Assembly (NCBI RefSeq): GCF_040403615.1
Contig: NZ_JBBAKG010000014.1
Coordinates: 1 to 64,000 of the forward strand
Length of the DNA stretch: 64,000 nt
From: Haliscomenobacter sp040403615
GTDB lineage: Bacteria > Bacteroidota > Bacteroidia > Chitinophagales > Saprospiraceae
Direction of reading: 5' to 3'
The notes below the pieces were generated by a model. The model did no database searches, was not told the DNA's origin, and saw only the letters and a list, made by a program, of their open reading frames with translations. Every line of letters begins with the position of its first letter. Position 1 is the first letter of the stretch. This document shows, in pieces, positions 41,376-50,107 of this stretch. Made by a program: the position numbers and the translations under genes.

Positions 41376-42212
41376 TTACGGCTTCGGACAAGCCAGATTT
41401 CCGAAATACCGCACGATGCCGATTTGGATAAAAACCATATTGTCTTTGTTGCTGCTGTTGCCTCTTTGGGCGCCTTTTTTACCCAATTGGCTGCTGTCTA
41501 CGCCAGGAATCATGATGGATCGGTCTGAAAGCGCCGCCGCAACTTCGCCACGGGTACGCAACAGTTCTTTTTTCCCCGGATAAACAGTACTTACATCGTC
41601 GATGTAATCGGTAAAAGCGGCGCGGGCGCCTACTTCCAGGTTTAGGCTCCAGGTTTTGCTGACGTCGATTTTAAAGCCGCCGCCATACACAAAACTGCCG
41701 CTTACCCCGTAGTATTCATCCCCTTTGAATTGCCCTTCGGTGCCCAACTCGCGCAAGTTGTAGCGTGTAGCGTCCAGTTCCGCTGTCGGGTTATAGGAAA
41801 ATGCGGAGAAACCAGTGAACATGTACGGCGTAAAAAACTCAGAGCGGCTGCCGTGTACGTAGGGTAAGAAATTAATCTCAAATTGGCCACTCACGTCAAT
41901 AATTTCAGAACGAAAACTCAGGTTGCGCGCCTTTTCAAAAGGATTGGTCGATTTTGCGTCGTCGCCACTTACCACAGCATACCCACCGCCCATTTTGAAG
42001 CAGATTCGGTTGTTGAAGTTGTACCGGGCAATTATTCCTCCGGCAGGACGAGGATCGCTCAGGTTGTAGCTGGTGTTCAGATCACCGAAATAATAGGCTG
42101 TACCCAGCCATGCTCCGGCCTCCCATCCTTTTTGCGCCCAGCTTTGTACCAAAAAAAGGCCAAAGAATCCCACTAAAATCAATCGAAGCAACAAATTTCC
42201 GCTCAAAATCAT
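41376..42212 (-). CDS. DUF6089 (PorG-like) outer membrane beta-barrel protein
   Basis: 278 residues from ATG 42212, which opens a signal peptide (MILSGNLLLRLILVGFFGLF). The frame extends to 42266, but that leader lies inside the inverted repeat at 42241-42356. The mature protein has the family pattern: WEAGAWLGTAYYFGDLNTSY, alternating strand segments (FKMGGGYAVVSGDD, FTPYMFTGFSAFSYNP) and a final FIQIGIVRYF ending with Phe region. PorG-type barrels take part in type IX secretion, which would fit the T9SS cargo at 29910. The exact role here is inferred. Confidence 0.78.
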   Translation of the reverse strand: MILSGNLLLRLILVGFFGLFLVQSWAQKGWEAGAWLGTAYYFGDLNTSYNLSDPRPAGGIIARYNFNNRICFKMGGGYAVVSGDDAKSTNPFEKARNLSFRSEIIDVSGQFEINFLPYVHGSRSEFFTPYMFTGFSAFSYNPTAELDATRYNLRELGTEGQFKGDEYYGVSGSFVYGGGFKIDVSKTWSLNLEVGARAAFTDYIDDVSTVYPGKKELLRTRGEVAAALSDRSIMIPGVDSSQLGKKGAQRGNSSNKDNMVFIQIGIVRYFGNLACPKP

Positions 42213-42240
42213 CGTACGCACAGTCTTGAATTTTGCATTA

Positions 42241-42356
42241 GGGGCGTTAAAAAAATAAGTGTTCATTTTGCCATAGGATTAGATAAGTAAACGGTTCATT
42301 TCAAGTGTCTTATCTAATTCTATGGCTCAAGAAAAATGAACACTTATTTTTGCCCC
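42241..42356. repeat. 116-base imperfect inverted repeat at a divergent promoter region
   Basis: Left arm 42241-42287 and right arm 42309-42356 share GGGGC, AATAAGTGTTCATTTT, CCATAG and ATTAGATAAG in the same order with small indels; the centre is 21 bases. It separates the DUF6089 gene from the cyclophilin gene. The right arm holds a TATTTTTG -7 box (42345-42352) reading towards the cyclophilin gene. Confidence 0.8.
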
Positions 42357-42465
42357 ACTACTTAGAAACGATAAAAGAAGGCGTAAAGGTACGATGGCTA
42401 AAGATTTTTTTATCCGCTTCTTCTCTTAGTAGGTACAGTTATAGGCATTTGGCGGTACAAATGGC

Positions 42466-42473
42466 TATCTTTG
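42466..42473 (+). promoter_or_regulatory. TAnnTTTG -7 box for the cyclophilin gene
   Basis: TATCTTTG, followed by GC, lies 37 bases before the ATG at 42510. A TTG at 42449-42451 is somewhat close for a -33 box (14 bases). Confidence 0.5.
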
Positions 42474-42509
42474 CAGCACAAAAGGTGATTTGCCTTCAAG
42501 AATAAATTA

Positions 42510-43172
42510 ATGAGAGCAGTACTTATTACGATTGGTTTGGCCAGCCTTTGCTTGTGGTCTTGCCAAAATCAGCAACTCGAAATCCCTCAGGATCAGGTTG
42601 CCGCAGTGTTGGGCCAGTATGCCAAAGAAAACCAGGAGACAGCGGTTGTGCTTCACACCGATTATGGAGATGTGGAACTTCGACTGTTCAAGGAGACTCC
42701 CCTTCACCGCGCCAATTTTGTGCGGATGATCAAAGCAGGCTACTACAAGAAAAGCCATTTTTACCGCATCATCAGCAGTTTTATGGTACAGGGAGGAAGT
42801 GAAACAAAAATTAACTTCAAGTACGTCATTCCCAATGAAACTAGCCCCGATCGCATCCATAAATATGGGGCACTGGCGATGGCGCATTACGATGAAGGCA
42901 ATCCCAACAACAACTCTTCGCCAACCGAGTTTTACATTGTGCGGGGTCGGCGTTTTCTGAATGAAGACCTCGATGAACTCAGGGATAAATATCCACCAGA
43001 GCAACTTAAGATTCTTGAAACCCTGGGCGGAGCGCCCAATCTGGATGGAAAGTATACCGTCTTTGGGGAAGTGACCAAAGGAATGGAGATCATTGAAAAA
43101 ATATCCGAAGTGCGTACCCACGGCGAAGATGAGCCTGAGCAGAAGATTCGCTTTTCGGTGGAGCTGAAATAA
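42510..43172 (+). CDS. Cyclophilin-type peptidylprolyl isomerase lipoprotein
   Basis: 220 residues. A lipobox at LWSC (Cys18) predicts a lipid-anchored envelope protein. The cyclophilin core is clear: TDYGDVELRLFKETPLHRAN, FYRIISSFMVQGG, ALAMAHYDEGNPNNNSSPTEFYI and a late KYTVFGEVTKGMEII. It has an insertion (LNEDLDELRDKYPPEQL) before the last strands, common in Bacteroidota members. It would speed folding of periplasmic or outer-membrane proteins. The stop overlaps the next ATG by one base. Confidence 0.92.
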   Translation: MRAVLITIGLASLCLWSCQNQQLEIPQDQVAAVLGQYAKENQETAVVLHTDYGDVELRLFKETPLHRANFVRMIKAGYYKKSHFYRIISSFMVQGGSETKINFKYVIPNETSPDRIHKYGALAMAHYDEGNPNNNSSPTEFYIVRGRRFLNEDLDELRDKYPPEQLKILETLGGAPNLDGKYTVFGEVTKGMEIIEKISEVRTHGEDEPEQKIRFSVELK

Positions 43173-44194
43173 TGCCACAATCCACAACCACCCTTATCCC
43201 GTCGGATAAAAATGCCAATATTTCCATCATCGAGTTGCTGCGCGGGCTTGCGGCTACGGTAGTGTGTATCTTTCATTTTACCAATGGCAATCATGACTTT
43301 ATTTCCGATCAGAATTGGATCAAAATCATCGCCAGCAAAGGTTGGTTAGGGGTAGAGATTTTCTTTGTCATTTCGGGATTCATCATCCCGTATTCTATGG
43401 CCCGGAGCAATTACCAGCTGCGTCACTTTCCAGTGTTTTTGATCAAGCGTTGGGCGCGGATCGATCCACCTTACTTGTTGAGCATTGTATTTGTACTCAT
43501 GTTGAATGCCCTGGCGGGGCTTTGGCTGGTTGCATCGCCTCCTTTTAACCTCCAGCGGGTGTTTTTGCATTTGGGGTACCTGATCCCGTTTTTTCCACCC
43601 AATCAATGGTTGAATGGGGTGTATTGGACGCTGGCCATCGAGTTTCAGTACTACTTTCTAGTGAGTTTGTTTTATCCCCTACTTTTCCATCGCTTAGGCA
43701 TTTATTTTTGGTTGCTGGTGTTGGGGCTATTGGGCATTGCTGCTTTTCCGAGTCATCCGGCATTTTTTTTCGATTACAGCATGTTTTTTATCCTGGGTTT
43801 TGGCCTTTTTCGACGCTTCGAAAACCGCATGGGGCAGGTCGAATTTTTCATTTTTTCGGCAATTGTCTTTTGGGTCATCCAGGATAAGTTCAGTTGGCAA
43901 TACGTTATTGCAGGATTTGTCCCCTGGTTTTTAATCGCTTTTTTGCCGGGTTTACATTTCAAACCCCTACGTTGGTTGGGTATGATTTCGTATTCTTTGT
44001 ACTTGATCCATTTGCCGTTGGGCAAAAAGATCATTCCTTTGCTGGCGCGGTACGTTGAAGGAGATTTGCAGCGACTGATGGTTTTAGTTTTGTTGTTTGG
44101 CTTTACGCTACTACTGGCGCATGGTTTTTATTTGCTGATCGAACGTCCGGCAATGCGCTGGTCAAAGTATTTCAAATACGGCAAAAGAAATTAG
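43172..44194 (+). CDS. Acyltransferase 3 family membrane protein
   Basis: 340 residues with about ten hydrophobic segments. The N-terminus NISIIELLRGLAATVVCIFHF has the catalytic His and Arg-Gly of acyltransferase 3, followed by GWLGVEIFFVISGFIIPYS and an RWARIDPPYLLS segment. The C-terminus (SYSLYLIHLPLG) also fits. It would add an acetyl or similar group to a surface polysaccharide or lipid. Its start overlaps the cyclophilin stop (TAATG), so it is co-translated. Confidence 0.9.
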   Translation: MPQSTTTLIPSDKNANISIIELLRGLAATVVCIFHFTNGNHDFISDQNWIKIIASKGWLGVEIFFVISGFIIPYSMARSNYQLRHFPVFLIKRWARIDPPYLLSIVFVLMLNALAGLWLVASPPFNLQRVFLHLGYLIPFFPPNQWLNGVYWTLAIEFQYYFLVSLFYPLLFHRLGIYFWLLVLGLLGIAAFPSHPAFFFDYSMFFILGFGLFRRFENRMGQVEFFIFSAIVFWVIQDKFSWQYVIAGFVPWFLIAFLPGLHFKPLRWLGMISYSLYLIHLPLGKKIIPLLARYVEGDLQRLMVLVLLFGFTLLLAHGFYLLIERPAMRWSKYFKYGKRN

Positions 44195-44272
44195 CGCGTA
44201 TTAAAATGACATACTGTCTAATTCATAAAGTTTTGCAGCGGACCAATCTTGCTCATTTTTCTTCTGGACTTT

Positions 44273-44310
44273 GGTAAAATATCGTATTTTACCCCTCATT
44301 AGTTTGAGGG
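44273..44310. promoter_or_regulatory. Two adjacent palindromes upstream of the BamA-like gene
   Basis: GGTAAAATATCGTATTTTACC (21 bases in total, 44273-44293) has perfect 9-base arms, and a CCCTCA/TGAGGG hairpin follows at 44293-44310. The ATG at 44330 is 20 bases on. They could be an operator or a leader structure; nothing else distinguishes these. Confidence 0.35.
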
Positions 44311-44329
44311 CAAATTCCAACTTAAAAGT

Positions 44330-45730
44330 ATGCGGTTTTTATGGTCACTTTGTTTCTGGTTGTATTGTACCGGAGCCATCGCGCAGGAAGCGTATGTGGT
44401 GGTGGACAGTATTGCCATTGAGGGCCATCGTCGTACCAATGCCCAGGTCATCTTGCGGGAGTTGCCGTTTCAAATTGGAGATACCATTCTGCTCGAAAAC
44501 TTGAAGGAACGTCTTGAGTGGGGCAAGCAGCAGGTACTCAATACCGGAATGTTTCGGGAAGGCCACATCAGCCATTCCAATAGTGTAAACAACCCCAACC
44601 ACATCCGCATCGATTTGCACCTTGCTGAAAGCTGGTACATCTACCCAACGCCTTATTTTGAACTGGCCGACCGTAATTTCAACGTTTGGTGGTTTGATCA
44701 AAACCGTTCTCTGGATCGCATCATTTATGGGATGGATTTTGTACACCGCAATTTTTCGGGCAATCGGGATCGGTTTCAGATCAAATTCACCAATGGATAT
44801 ACCCGCAATTATTCGCTGAGTTACCGCTTGCCGTTTATCAACCGCAAAAAAACGTTTGGCATCGATGCTGGGGTTTCTTTTGCTCAAAATCGGGAGATCA
44901 ATTATTCCACCAAAGACAACCGGCAACAGTTTTTTAAAGACGAAGGGCAATTTGCCTACCAGCGCTTCCGTTCGCGCTTTTCGCTTGTTTACCGGCCCAA
45001 ATTGCGCGAACAACACGAGTTCAAACTCAGTTTCGAACAAAATCGCATAGCCGATTACGTTGCCAAAGACCTCAACCCTGATTTTTTTCTGCAAGGACGC
45101 AGTCTTCAACGGTACTTGTCGCTTGCTTATTACTACACCTTCGATTCCCGCGATTGTCGGCCCTATCCACTCAGTGGGCAATTTTTTTCTGCTGCCCTGG
45201 AAAAACACGGTTTGGGTATGGTGTCCAACGACCGCAACTCTTTTACTTTTTCCAGTCGATATGGACAGTTTCTACCCCTAAGCGATCGCTGGTATTTTTC
45301 GTTTATTGGGCGCACAAAATTTTCCTTTATTCGCTCCCAACAGCCTTACAATGACAACCGCGCCATTGGATATTCCGACAATGACCTGGTGGGGTATGAG
45401 TATTACGTCATCGATGGACTGGACATGGGCATCATCAATACCAGCTTCCGTTTTAAAATAGCAGAAAAACGGGTGAATTTCGGTAAAATCATCCCGATAG
45501 AACGCATGCGGGTATTGCCATTTAAGTTATATTTGGCGATAAATAATGACATTGGCTACGTCAACAGTCCTTTTGATTTTGGAGACAATTCTTTTACCAA
45601 TCGGATGCTGTGGGGCAAAGGAATTGGTTTGGATGCGGTATTCTTTTTCGACAAGATTTTCAAAATCGAATACAGCTTTAACCACCTGTGGCAGCCGGGT
45701 GTTTTCTTTCATTTCAACATGAATATTTGA
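44330..45730 (+). CDS. Short BamA/Omp85-like outer membrane protein with one POTRA domain
   Basis: 466 residues. A signal peptide (MRFLWSLCFWLYCTGAIA) is followed by a single POTRA-like domain at about 22-100 (VVVDSIAIEGHRRTNAQVIL, LEWGKQQVLNTGMFREGHIS). The rest is beta-rich with barrel-like strands and ends in HFNMNI. True BamA has five POTRA domains and about 800 residues, so this is a small Omp85-superfamily member, closer to TamA-like or FhaC-like in size. The cargo is unknown. Its stop overlaps the NAD kinase ATG (TGATG). Confidence 0.78.
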   Translation: MRFLWSLCFWLYCTGAIAQEAYVVVDSIAIEGHRRTNAQVILRELPFQIGDTILLENLKERLEWGKQQVLNTGMFREGHISHSNSVNNPNHIRIDLHLAESWYIYPTPYFELADRNFNVWWFDQNRSLDRIIYGMDFVHRNFSGNRDRFQIKFTNGYTRNYSLSYRLPFINRKKTFGIDAGVSFAQNREINYSTKDNRQQFFKDEGQFAYQRFRSRFSLVYRPKLREQHEFKLSFEQNRIADYVAKDLNPDFFLQGRSLQRYLSLAYYYTFDSRDCRPYPLSGQFFSAALEKHGLGMVSNDRNSFTFSSRYGQFLPLSDRWYFSFIGRTKFSFIRSQQPYNDNRAIGYSDNDLVGYEYYVIDGLDMGIINTSFRFKIAEKRVNFGKIIPIERMRVLPFKLYLAINNDIGYVNSPFDFGDNSFTNRMLWGKGIGLDAVFFFDKIFKIEYSFNHLWQPGVFFHFNMNI

Positions 45731-46611
45731 TGCGGGTTGTAGTTTACGCCTATGTGCTGAAAGACATTGATGTGCCACACATTCAACTTCTATTTGATGC
45801 GTTACACGAAGAAAACATCTCCGTATACGTCTACGGGCCATTTCTGGATCTGATGAAAGGCAAAATCAAATTTCAAAAAGACGTGGGCGAGTTTGATGGC
45901 TTCATCGATCTTACCCTCAAAAAATTTGACTTTGTAATTGCCTTGGGCGGTGACGGTACAATCCTGAGTGCCGTTACGCACGTACGCGAATCGGGCGTTC
46001 CTATCCTGGGCATCAACCTCGGTCGATTGGGTTTTTTGGCCAGCATCGAGAAAAAGCGCATTCGCGATGCGGTGCAATTATTGGCCAAAGGGCGGTATTC
46101 CATTGAGGAACGCGGCCTCTTGTACCTCGAAAGCAACATGCCTTTATTTGGAGATACCCGTTTTGCCCTCAACGATTTTACCATCCTCAAGCGCGATACT
46201 TCTTCGATGATCACGATCCATACCTACATCAATGGCTCGTACCTCAATACTTACTGGGCAGATGGGATTATTGTGGCCACCCCTACCGGATCAACGGGAT
46301 ATTCCTTGAGTTGCGGTGGGCCGATCATCTTTCCCAATTCTGACAATTTTGTGATCACTCCGGTAGCCACCCACAACTTGAACGTACGCCCGGTGGTGAT
46401 CTCCGATGATTCGATCATTTCGTTTGATGTAGAAGGCCGCGCCGAAAATTTTCTTTGCACCCTCGATTCTCGTTTCGAAACCATCACTTCGGCGCATCAA
46501 TTGGCGGTACGCAAAAATGATTTTTCTATCAAACTGGTGCAACTGCACGATTACGGATTCATGGATACGATGCGCGATAAATTGGCTTGGGGGCAAGATT
46601 CGCGTAATTAG
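45730..46611 (+). CDS. nadK: NAD kinase
   Basis: 293 residues from ATG 45730, which overlaps the stop of the BamA-like gene; an in-frame start at 45688 lies inside that gene and is less likely. The enzyme phosphorylates NAD to NADP. The GGDG motif holds the catalytic Asp75 (ALGGDGTILSA), followed by GINLGRLGFLA and ATPTGSTGYSLSCGGP, the standard diagnostic set. Length fits the family. Bacteroidota NAD kinases normally use ATP. Confidence 0.95.
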   Translation: MRVVVYAYVLKDIDVPHIQLLFDALHEENISVYVYGPFLDLMKGKIKFQKDVGEFDGFIDLTLKKFDFVIALGGDGTILSAVTHVRESGVPILGINLGRLGFLASIEKKRIRDAVQLLAKGRYSIEERGLLYLESNMPLFGDTRFALNDFTILKRDTSSMITIHTYINGSYLNTYWADGIIVATPTGSTGYSLSCGGPIIFPNSDNFVITPVATHNLNVRPVVISDDSIISFDVEGRAENFLCTLDSRFETITSAHQLAVRKNDFSIKLVQLHDYGFMDTMRDKLAWGQDSRN

Positions 46612-46635
46612 TTCAGACTTACAATCTTTGCACAT

Positions 46636-48435
46636 ATGTCATCCTCGTCTATCGAAGCCTTAAAAGCCTTGCGCCTTGTCCTACAACACCAGGGGCTGGC
46701 TGCTTACATCATACCCAGCAACGATCCGCATCAAAGTGAGTACGCACCCGCACATTGGAAGTTGCTCGAGTGGATTTCCGGTTTTACAGGTTCTGCGGGT
46801 ACTGTGGTCATCACGGCTACGGAAGCGCAGGTTTGGACGGATGGGCGCTATTTTTTGCAGGCAGAAAAAGAACTACAAGATAGCCCCTTTCAACTCAAAA
46901 AACAGCAGGTGGCCAATGCTCCCGAGCACATTGAGTGGTTGGCTGAAAACCTGCCCGCAGGCTCGGTAGTAGGCTGCGATGGGCAATTGTTTAGCATTCA
47001 ACAGGTACGGCACATTGAAAAAAGATTTGAAGCCAAGGGAATTGAACTAGATGCGCAATTGGATCTCTTGGGCCCGCTTTGGCCAGAGAGACCTGCCCTA
47101 CCCCAAGCCCTGGTTTTTGAGCAGGACATGTACTTTGCTGGCGTAAGCCGGGCAGATAAGTTGCGCGACATCAGGGTGGAAATGAAGCAGCAAAAATCTG
47201 CCTACCACCTGGTTTGTACCCTCGAAGACATCGCCTGGGTACTCAATCTGCGCGGCAATGACGTCCCTTTCAACCCGGTATTTGTTGCTTACTTGATCAT
47301 CGGAAAAAGCGAAGCCTGGTTGTTTGTTGATTCTACGAAAATACCTCAAACCCTGTACGAGCAATTGCAGCAAGATGGTGTTCGTTTAATGCCTTATTCT
47401 ACCATCGAGTTTTTTTGCAGTACTTTGTCAGACCGACAATCGATCCTGATTGATCCAGGCACCTGTAGCTTACAACTCTATTACCAACTGGATCATCTCC
47501 GCATCAAAGAGGGCGAGCACTTGATCCGCAATCGCAAAGCCCTTAAAAACCACGCCGAGCAATACCACCTGAAAACAGCCATGCGCAAGGACGGCGTTGC
47601 CCTGGTGCGGGCATTTCGTTGGCTGGAAGCCGCACTACAACAGGAAGATACTTACCCAAGCGAATACGATTTTGCCCAAAAAATAGCTGCCTGCCGTACC
47701 AAGCAAGCTGATTATTTCAGCGAGAGTTTTTCGGCCATCGTCGGGTACAATGCCAATGGAGCCATCATTCATTACCGGCCTAACCCGGAAGATGCTGCCC
47801 TAATTCAACCGCAGGGTATGCTCTTGGTAGACTCTGGCGGGCAGTACCTGGATGGCACCACAGACATTACCCGAACTATCGCACTGAGCGAACCTTCTGC
47901 ACAACAACGTTTGCATTTCACATTGGTATTGAAAGGCATGATTGCCCTAAGTCGGGCCATTTTCCCACAGGGAACCGTCGGCATCCAACTGGACGCACTG
48001 GCTCGCCAACACTTGTGGCAACACCAATTGAATTACAACCACGGAACTGGCCACGGGGTTGGGGCCTTTTTGAGTGTGCACGAGCCACCACAGGGTTTTG
48101 CCAGTAACCTTTCCACCAGTCGGGGTACCACAGCTCTGCTGCCTGGGCATCTTTGTTCCAACGAACCTGGCTGTTATTTGCCTGGAGAATACGGGATCCG
48201 CATCGAAAACCTTATTTTATGCGCCGCTCAGACTCCTGAGGAATCCAGCGATTTTTTGCATTTTGAAACCCTTACCCTTTTCCCGATTGATGTGAAGTTG
48301 ATTGACCAAAGTTTGCTCGATGCGGCTGAAATCCAGTGGTTGAATGATTACCACCAAAAGGTATTCCGCGAGCTGAGTCCCCTGCTCGAAGGAGCCGAGC
48401 TGCAATGGTTGGAGGAAAAGTGCCAGGCGATTTAA
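46636..48435 (+). CDS. Xaa-Pro aminopeptidase (aminopeptidase P, M24B)
   Basis: 599 residues, the long three-domain type (as in human XPNPEP1). Two creatinase N-like domains (AAYIIPSNDPHQSEY, GFTGSAGTVVIT) precede the pita-bread catalytic domain. The five metal ligands are visible: D and D in VDSGGQYLDGTTDITRT, His in HGTGHGVG, Glu in SNEPGCYLPGEYGIRIEN (two Glu). It removes N-terminal residues before proline. It follows nadK by 24 bases and may share its transcript. Confidence 0.93.
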   Translation: MSSSSIEALKALRLVLQHQGLAAYIIPSNDPHQSEYAPAHWKLLEWISGFTGSAGTVVITATEAQVWTDGRYFLQAEKELQDSPFQLKKQQVANAPEHIEWLAENLPAGSVVGCDGQLFSIQQVRHIEKRFEAKGIELDAQLDLLGPLWPERPALPQALVFEQDMYFAGVSRADKLRDIRVEMKQQKSAYHLVCTLEDIAWVLNLRGNDVPFNPVFVAYLIIGKSEAWLFVDSTKIPQTLYEQLQQDGVRLMPYSTIEFFCSTLSDRQSILIDPGTCSLQLYYQLDHLRIKEGEHLIRNRKALKNHAEQYHLKTAMRKDGVALVRAFRWLEAALQQEDTYPSEYDFAQKIAACRTKQADYFSESFSAIVGYNANGAIIHYRPNPEDAALIQPQGMLLVDSGGQYLDGTTDITRTIALSEPSAQQRLHFTLVLKGMIALSRAIFPQGTVGIQLDALARQHLWQHQLNYNHGTGHGVGAFLSVHEPPQGFASNLSTSRGTTALLPGHLCSNEPGCYLPGEYGIRIENLILCAAQTPEESSDFLHFETLTLFPIDVKLIDQSLLDAAEIQWLNDYHQKVFRELSPLLEGAELQWLEEKCQAI

Positions 48436-48505
48436 AAAAAAATGGCTCTGCGGGAATCTTTTCCCCGCGTTCGCAGTTACTACCCCGAATCAACTTTAAT
48501 AAAAA

Positions 48506-50065
48506 ATGCAAAAGCTTCAACCCCTGGTTTTGCAAGCAGTAAAACTCCCGGAATTGAGTCCCTCTCAGCAAGCCGCCTATCAAAGCTTGCTCCGCAAAGT
48601 CCAACAAAACTGCTTATGTGGTTTTGCCGTAAATTACGGTCACGGCCGTACCTTCATGCTCAAGCGCCTGGCTCTGGAAACTGGAGGCCACTTTTTGCGC
48701 CTGGCCGATTTTTTTGATGAAATCCAAACCTTCCACCCCCTGGCCATCGAAGAAGGCATTGTTTCCACTTTACTCAAAGCGCTCAAAGCGCACGACCTGG
48801 TGATCGTCGACGATTTTCATCATGTATCCAACATGGTAGAAAGCTGCTACGGCAAAGCGCGTCCAGGCGTGCTGAATGCTGCCCTGGATGGCATTTTGCG
48901 TTGGTTGGAGCAAAGTGGCAAACGACTTGTGTTGAGCAGCCAGCACGGGCACTATGCCGATCCTCTGAACGAATTCATTCAGAAAGAAAACCTGGTTGAG
49001 TTCACGGCAGCCGACCATGCTTTCTTGTTCAACGTGCTCAGTCATGGAAAATTAAAGGACGTTGACTTTGAGCGGGTGTTTGTTTTTGCGCCCCACCTCA
49101 ACGCCATTCAGATGGCTTATGCCTGCCAGTTTTTGCCACCATTTGGCGTTTTTGATACCGCATTTTTGATCAAGTTTCTGGAGACTTACGCCCTCCACAG
49201 CAATGTGGATACCACCGAAGTAGAAACCATGGACTTCGCTGATTTGTATGGCGTAGAGGAAGTCATTCGCCAACTGGAGATCGACATCATCGTTCCGATG
49301 GAGCGCGACGATCTGGCCAAAGACCTGGGCATCCGCGCCAAGCGGGGTGTCTTGTTGTACGGCCCTCCTGGAACGGGTAAAACCTCGATTGGCCGGGCCT
49401 TGGCGCACCGTTTGCACAGCAAGTTTTTCTTGCTTGACGGTACGGTGATCAGTGGAACGGATCAGTTTTACCAAAAAGTAAGCCAGATCTTTGAAGCGGC
49501 CAAACACAACGCACCCAGCATCTTGTTCATCGATGACTGCGATGTGTTGTTTGAAAACCAGGATGAATATGGTTTGTACCGCTATTTGCTCACCATGCTG
49601 GACGGCCTGGAATCCAAGTCGAATGCTCAAGTGACGGTGATGTTTACCGCCATGAACATTGGTGCATTGCCACCTGCATTGATCCGCAGTGGTCGAGTAG
49701 AGTTGTGGTTGGAAATGAAACTGCCGAATCAATCCGCCCGTAAGGCCATGTTGCAAGCGATCCTTTCTGGCAGTGTATTGCAATTGAAACCAGGCGAGTT
49801 GAACCATTTGGCGGAGCTGACTTACGACTGCTCAGGCGCCGATCTGAAGCGCATTGTAGCCGATGCCCGCAACTTGCATGGCTTTGATGTAGCCAAGGAG
49901 CAACCAGTACGCGCACCATTCGAGTATTTTGCCCAGGCCATTGAGCAATTGCGCGCCAATCGGGAGCGATTAGCAGCTGCTCCGGCCTTCACGGCTGCCC
50001 ACAATCCTGCGGCAGCATTGAACCCCGGAATGGTGTTGGCGCAAATGGGGGCAGATGAAGATTAA
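48506..50065 (+). CDS. Tandem AAA protein with degenerate first module
   Basis: 519 residues without a signal. Residues 35-225 look like a worn P-loop module: NYGHGRT at 43-49 in place of Walker A and LVIVDDFHH at 98-106 as a Walker B. Residues 245-450 are a classic AAA module: GVLLYGPPGTGKTS (Walker A 286-293), ILFIDDCDVLF where the catalytic Glu is Asp344, and sensor 1 TAMN. The Arg-finger pair usually seen as GRFDR reads GRVEL (R397). The last 30 residues are Ala/Pro rich. It may be a slow ATPase or a remodelling scaffold; the substrate is unknown. Confidence 0.82.
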   Translation: MQKLQPLVLQAVKLPELSPSQQAAYQSLLRKVQQNCLCGFAVNYGHGRTFMLKRLALETGGHFLRLADFFDEIQTFHPLAIEEGIVSTLLKALKAHDLVIVDDFHHVSNMVESCYGKARPGVLNAALDGILRWLEQSGKRLVLSSQHGHYADPLNEFIQKENLVEFTAADHAFLFNVLSHGKLKDVDFERVFVFAPHLNAIQMAYACQFLPPFGVFDTAFLIKFLETYALHSNVDTTEVETMDFADLYGVEEVIRQLEIDIIVPMERDDLAKDLGIRAKRGVLLYGPPGTGKTSIGRALAHRLHSKFFLLDGTVISGTDQFYQKVSQIFEAAKHNAPSILFIDDCDVLFENQDEYGLYRYLLTMLDGLESKSNAQVTVMFTAMNIGALPPALIRSGRVELWLEMKLPNQSARKAMLQAILSGSVLQLKPGELNHLAELTYDCSGADLKRIVADARNLHGFDVAKEQPVRAPFEYFAQAIEQLRANRERLAAAPAFTAAHNPAAALNPGMVLAQMGADED

Positions 50066-50067
50066 AT

Positions 50068-50107
50068 GTGGAGTAACCAGACTCAACAACAAGCCTGGTT
50101 ACTCCAC
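50068..50107. terminator. Hairpin between convergent genes
   Basis: GTGGAGTAACCAG (50068-50080) pairs perfectly over 13 bases with 50095-50107 around a 14-base loop. It starts just after the AAA gene stop and covers the stop codon of the minus-strand gene. T-tracts are weak on both strands. Confidence 0.55.

Noticed and set aside
42409..42441. Tiny ORF (MAKDFFIRFFS) between the inverted repeat and the cyclophilin gene
   Set aside because: Eleven codons, no conservation evidence; could equally be untranslated leader.
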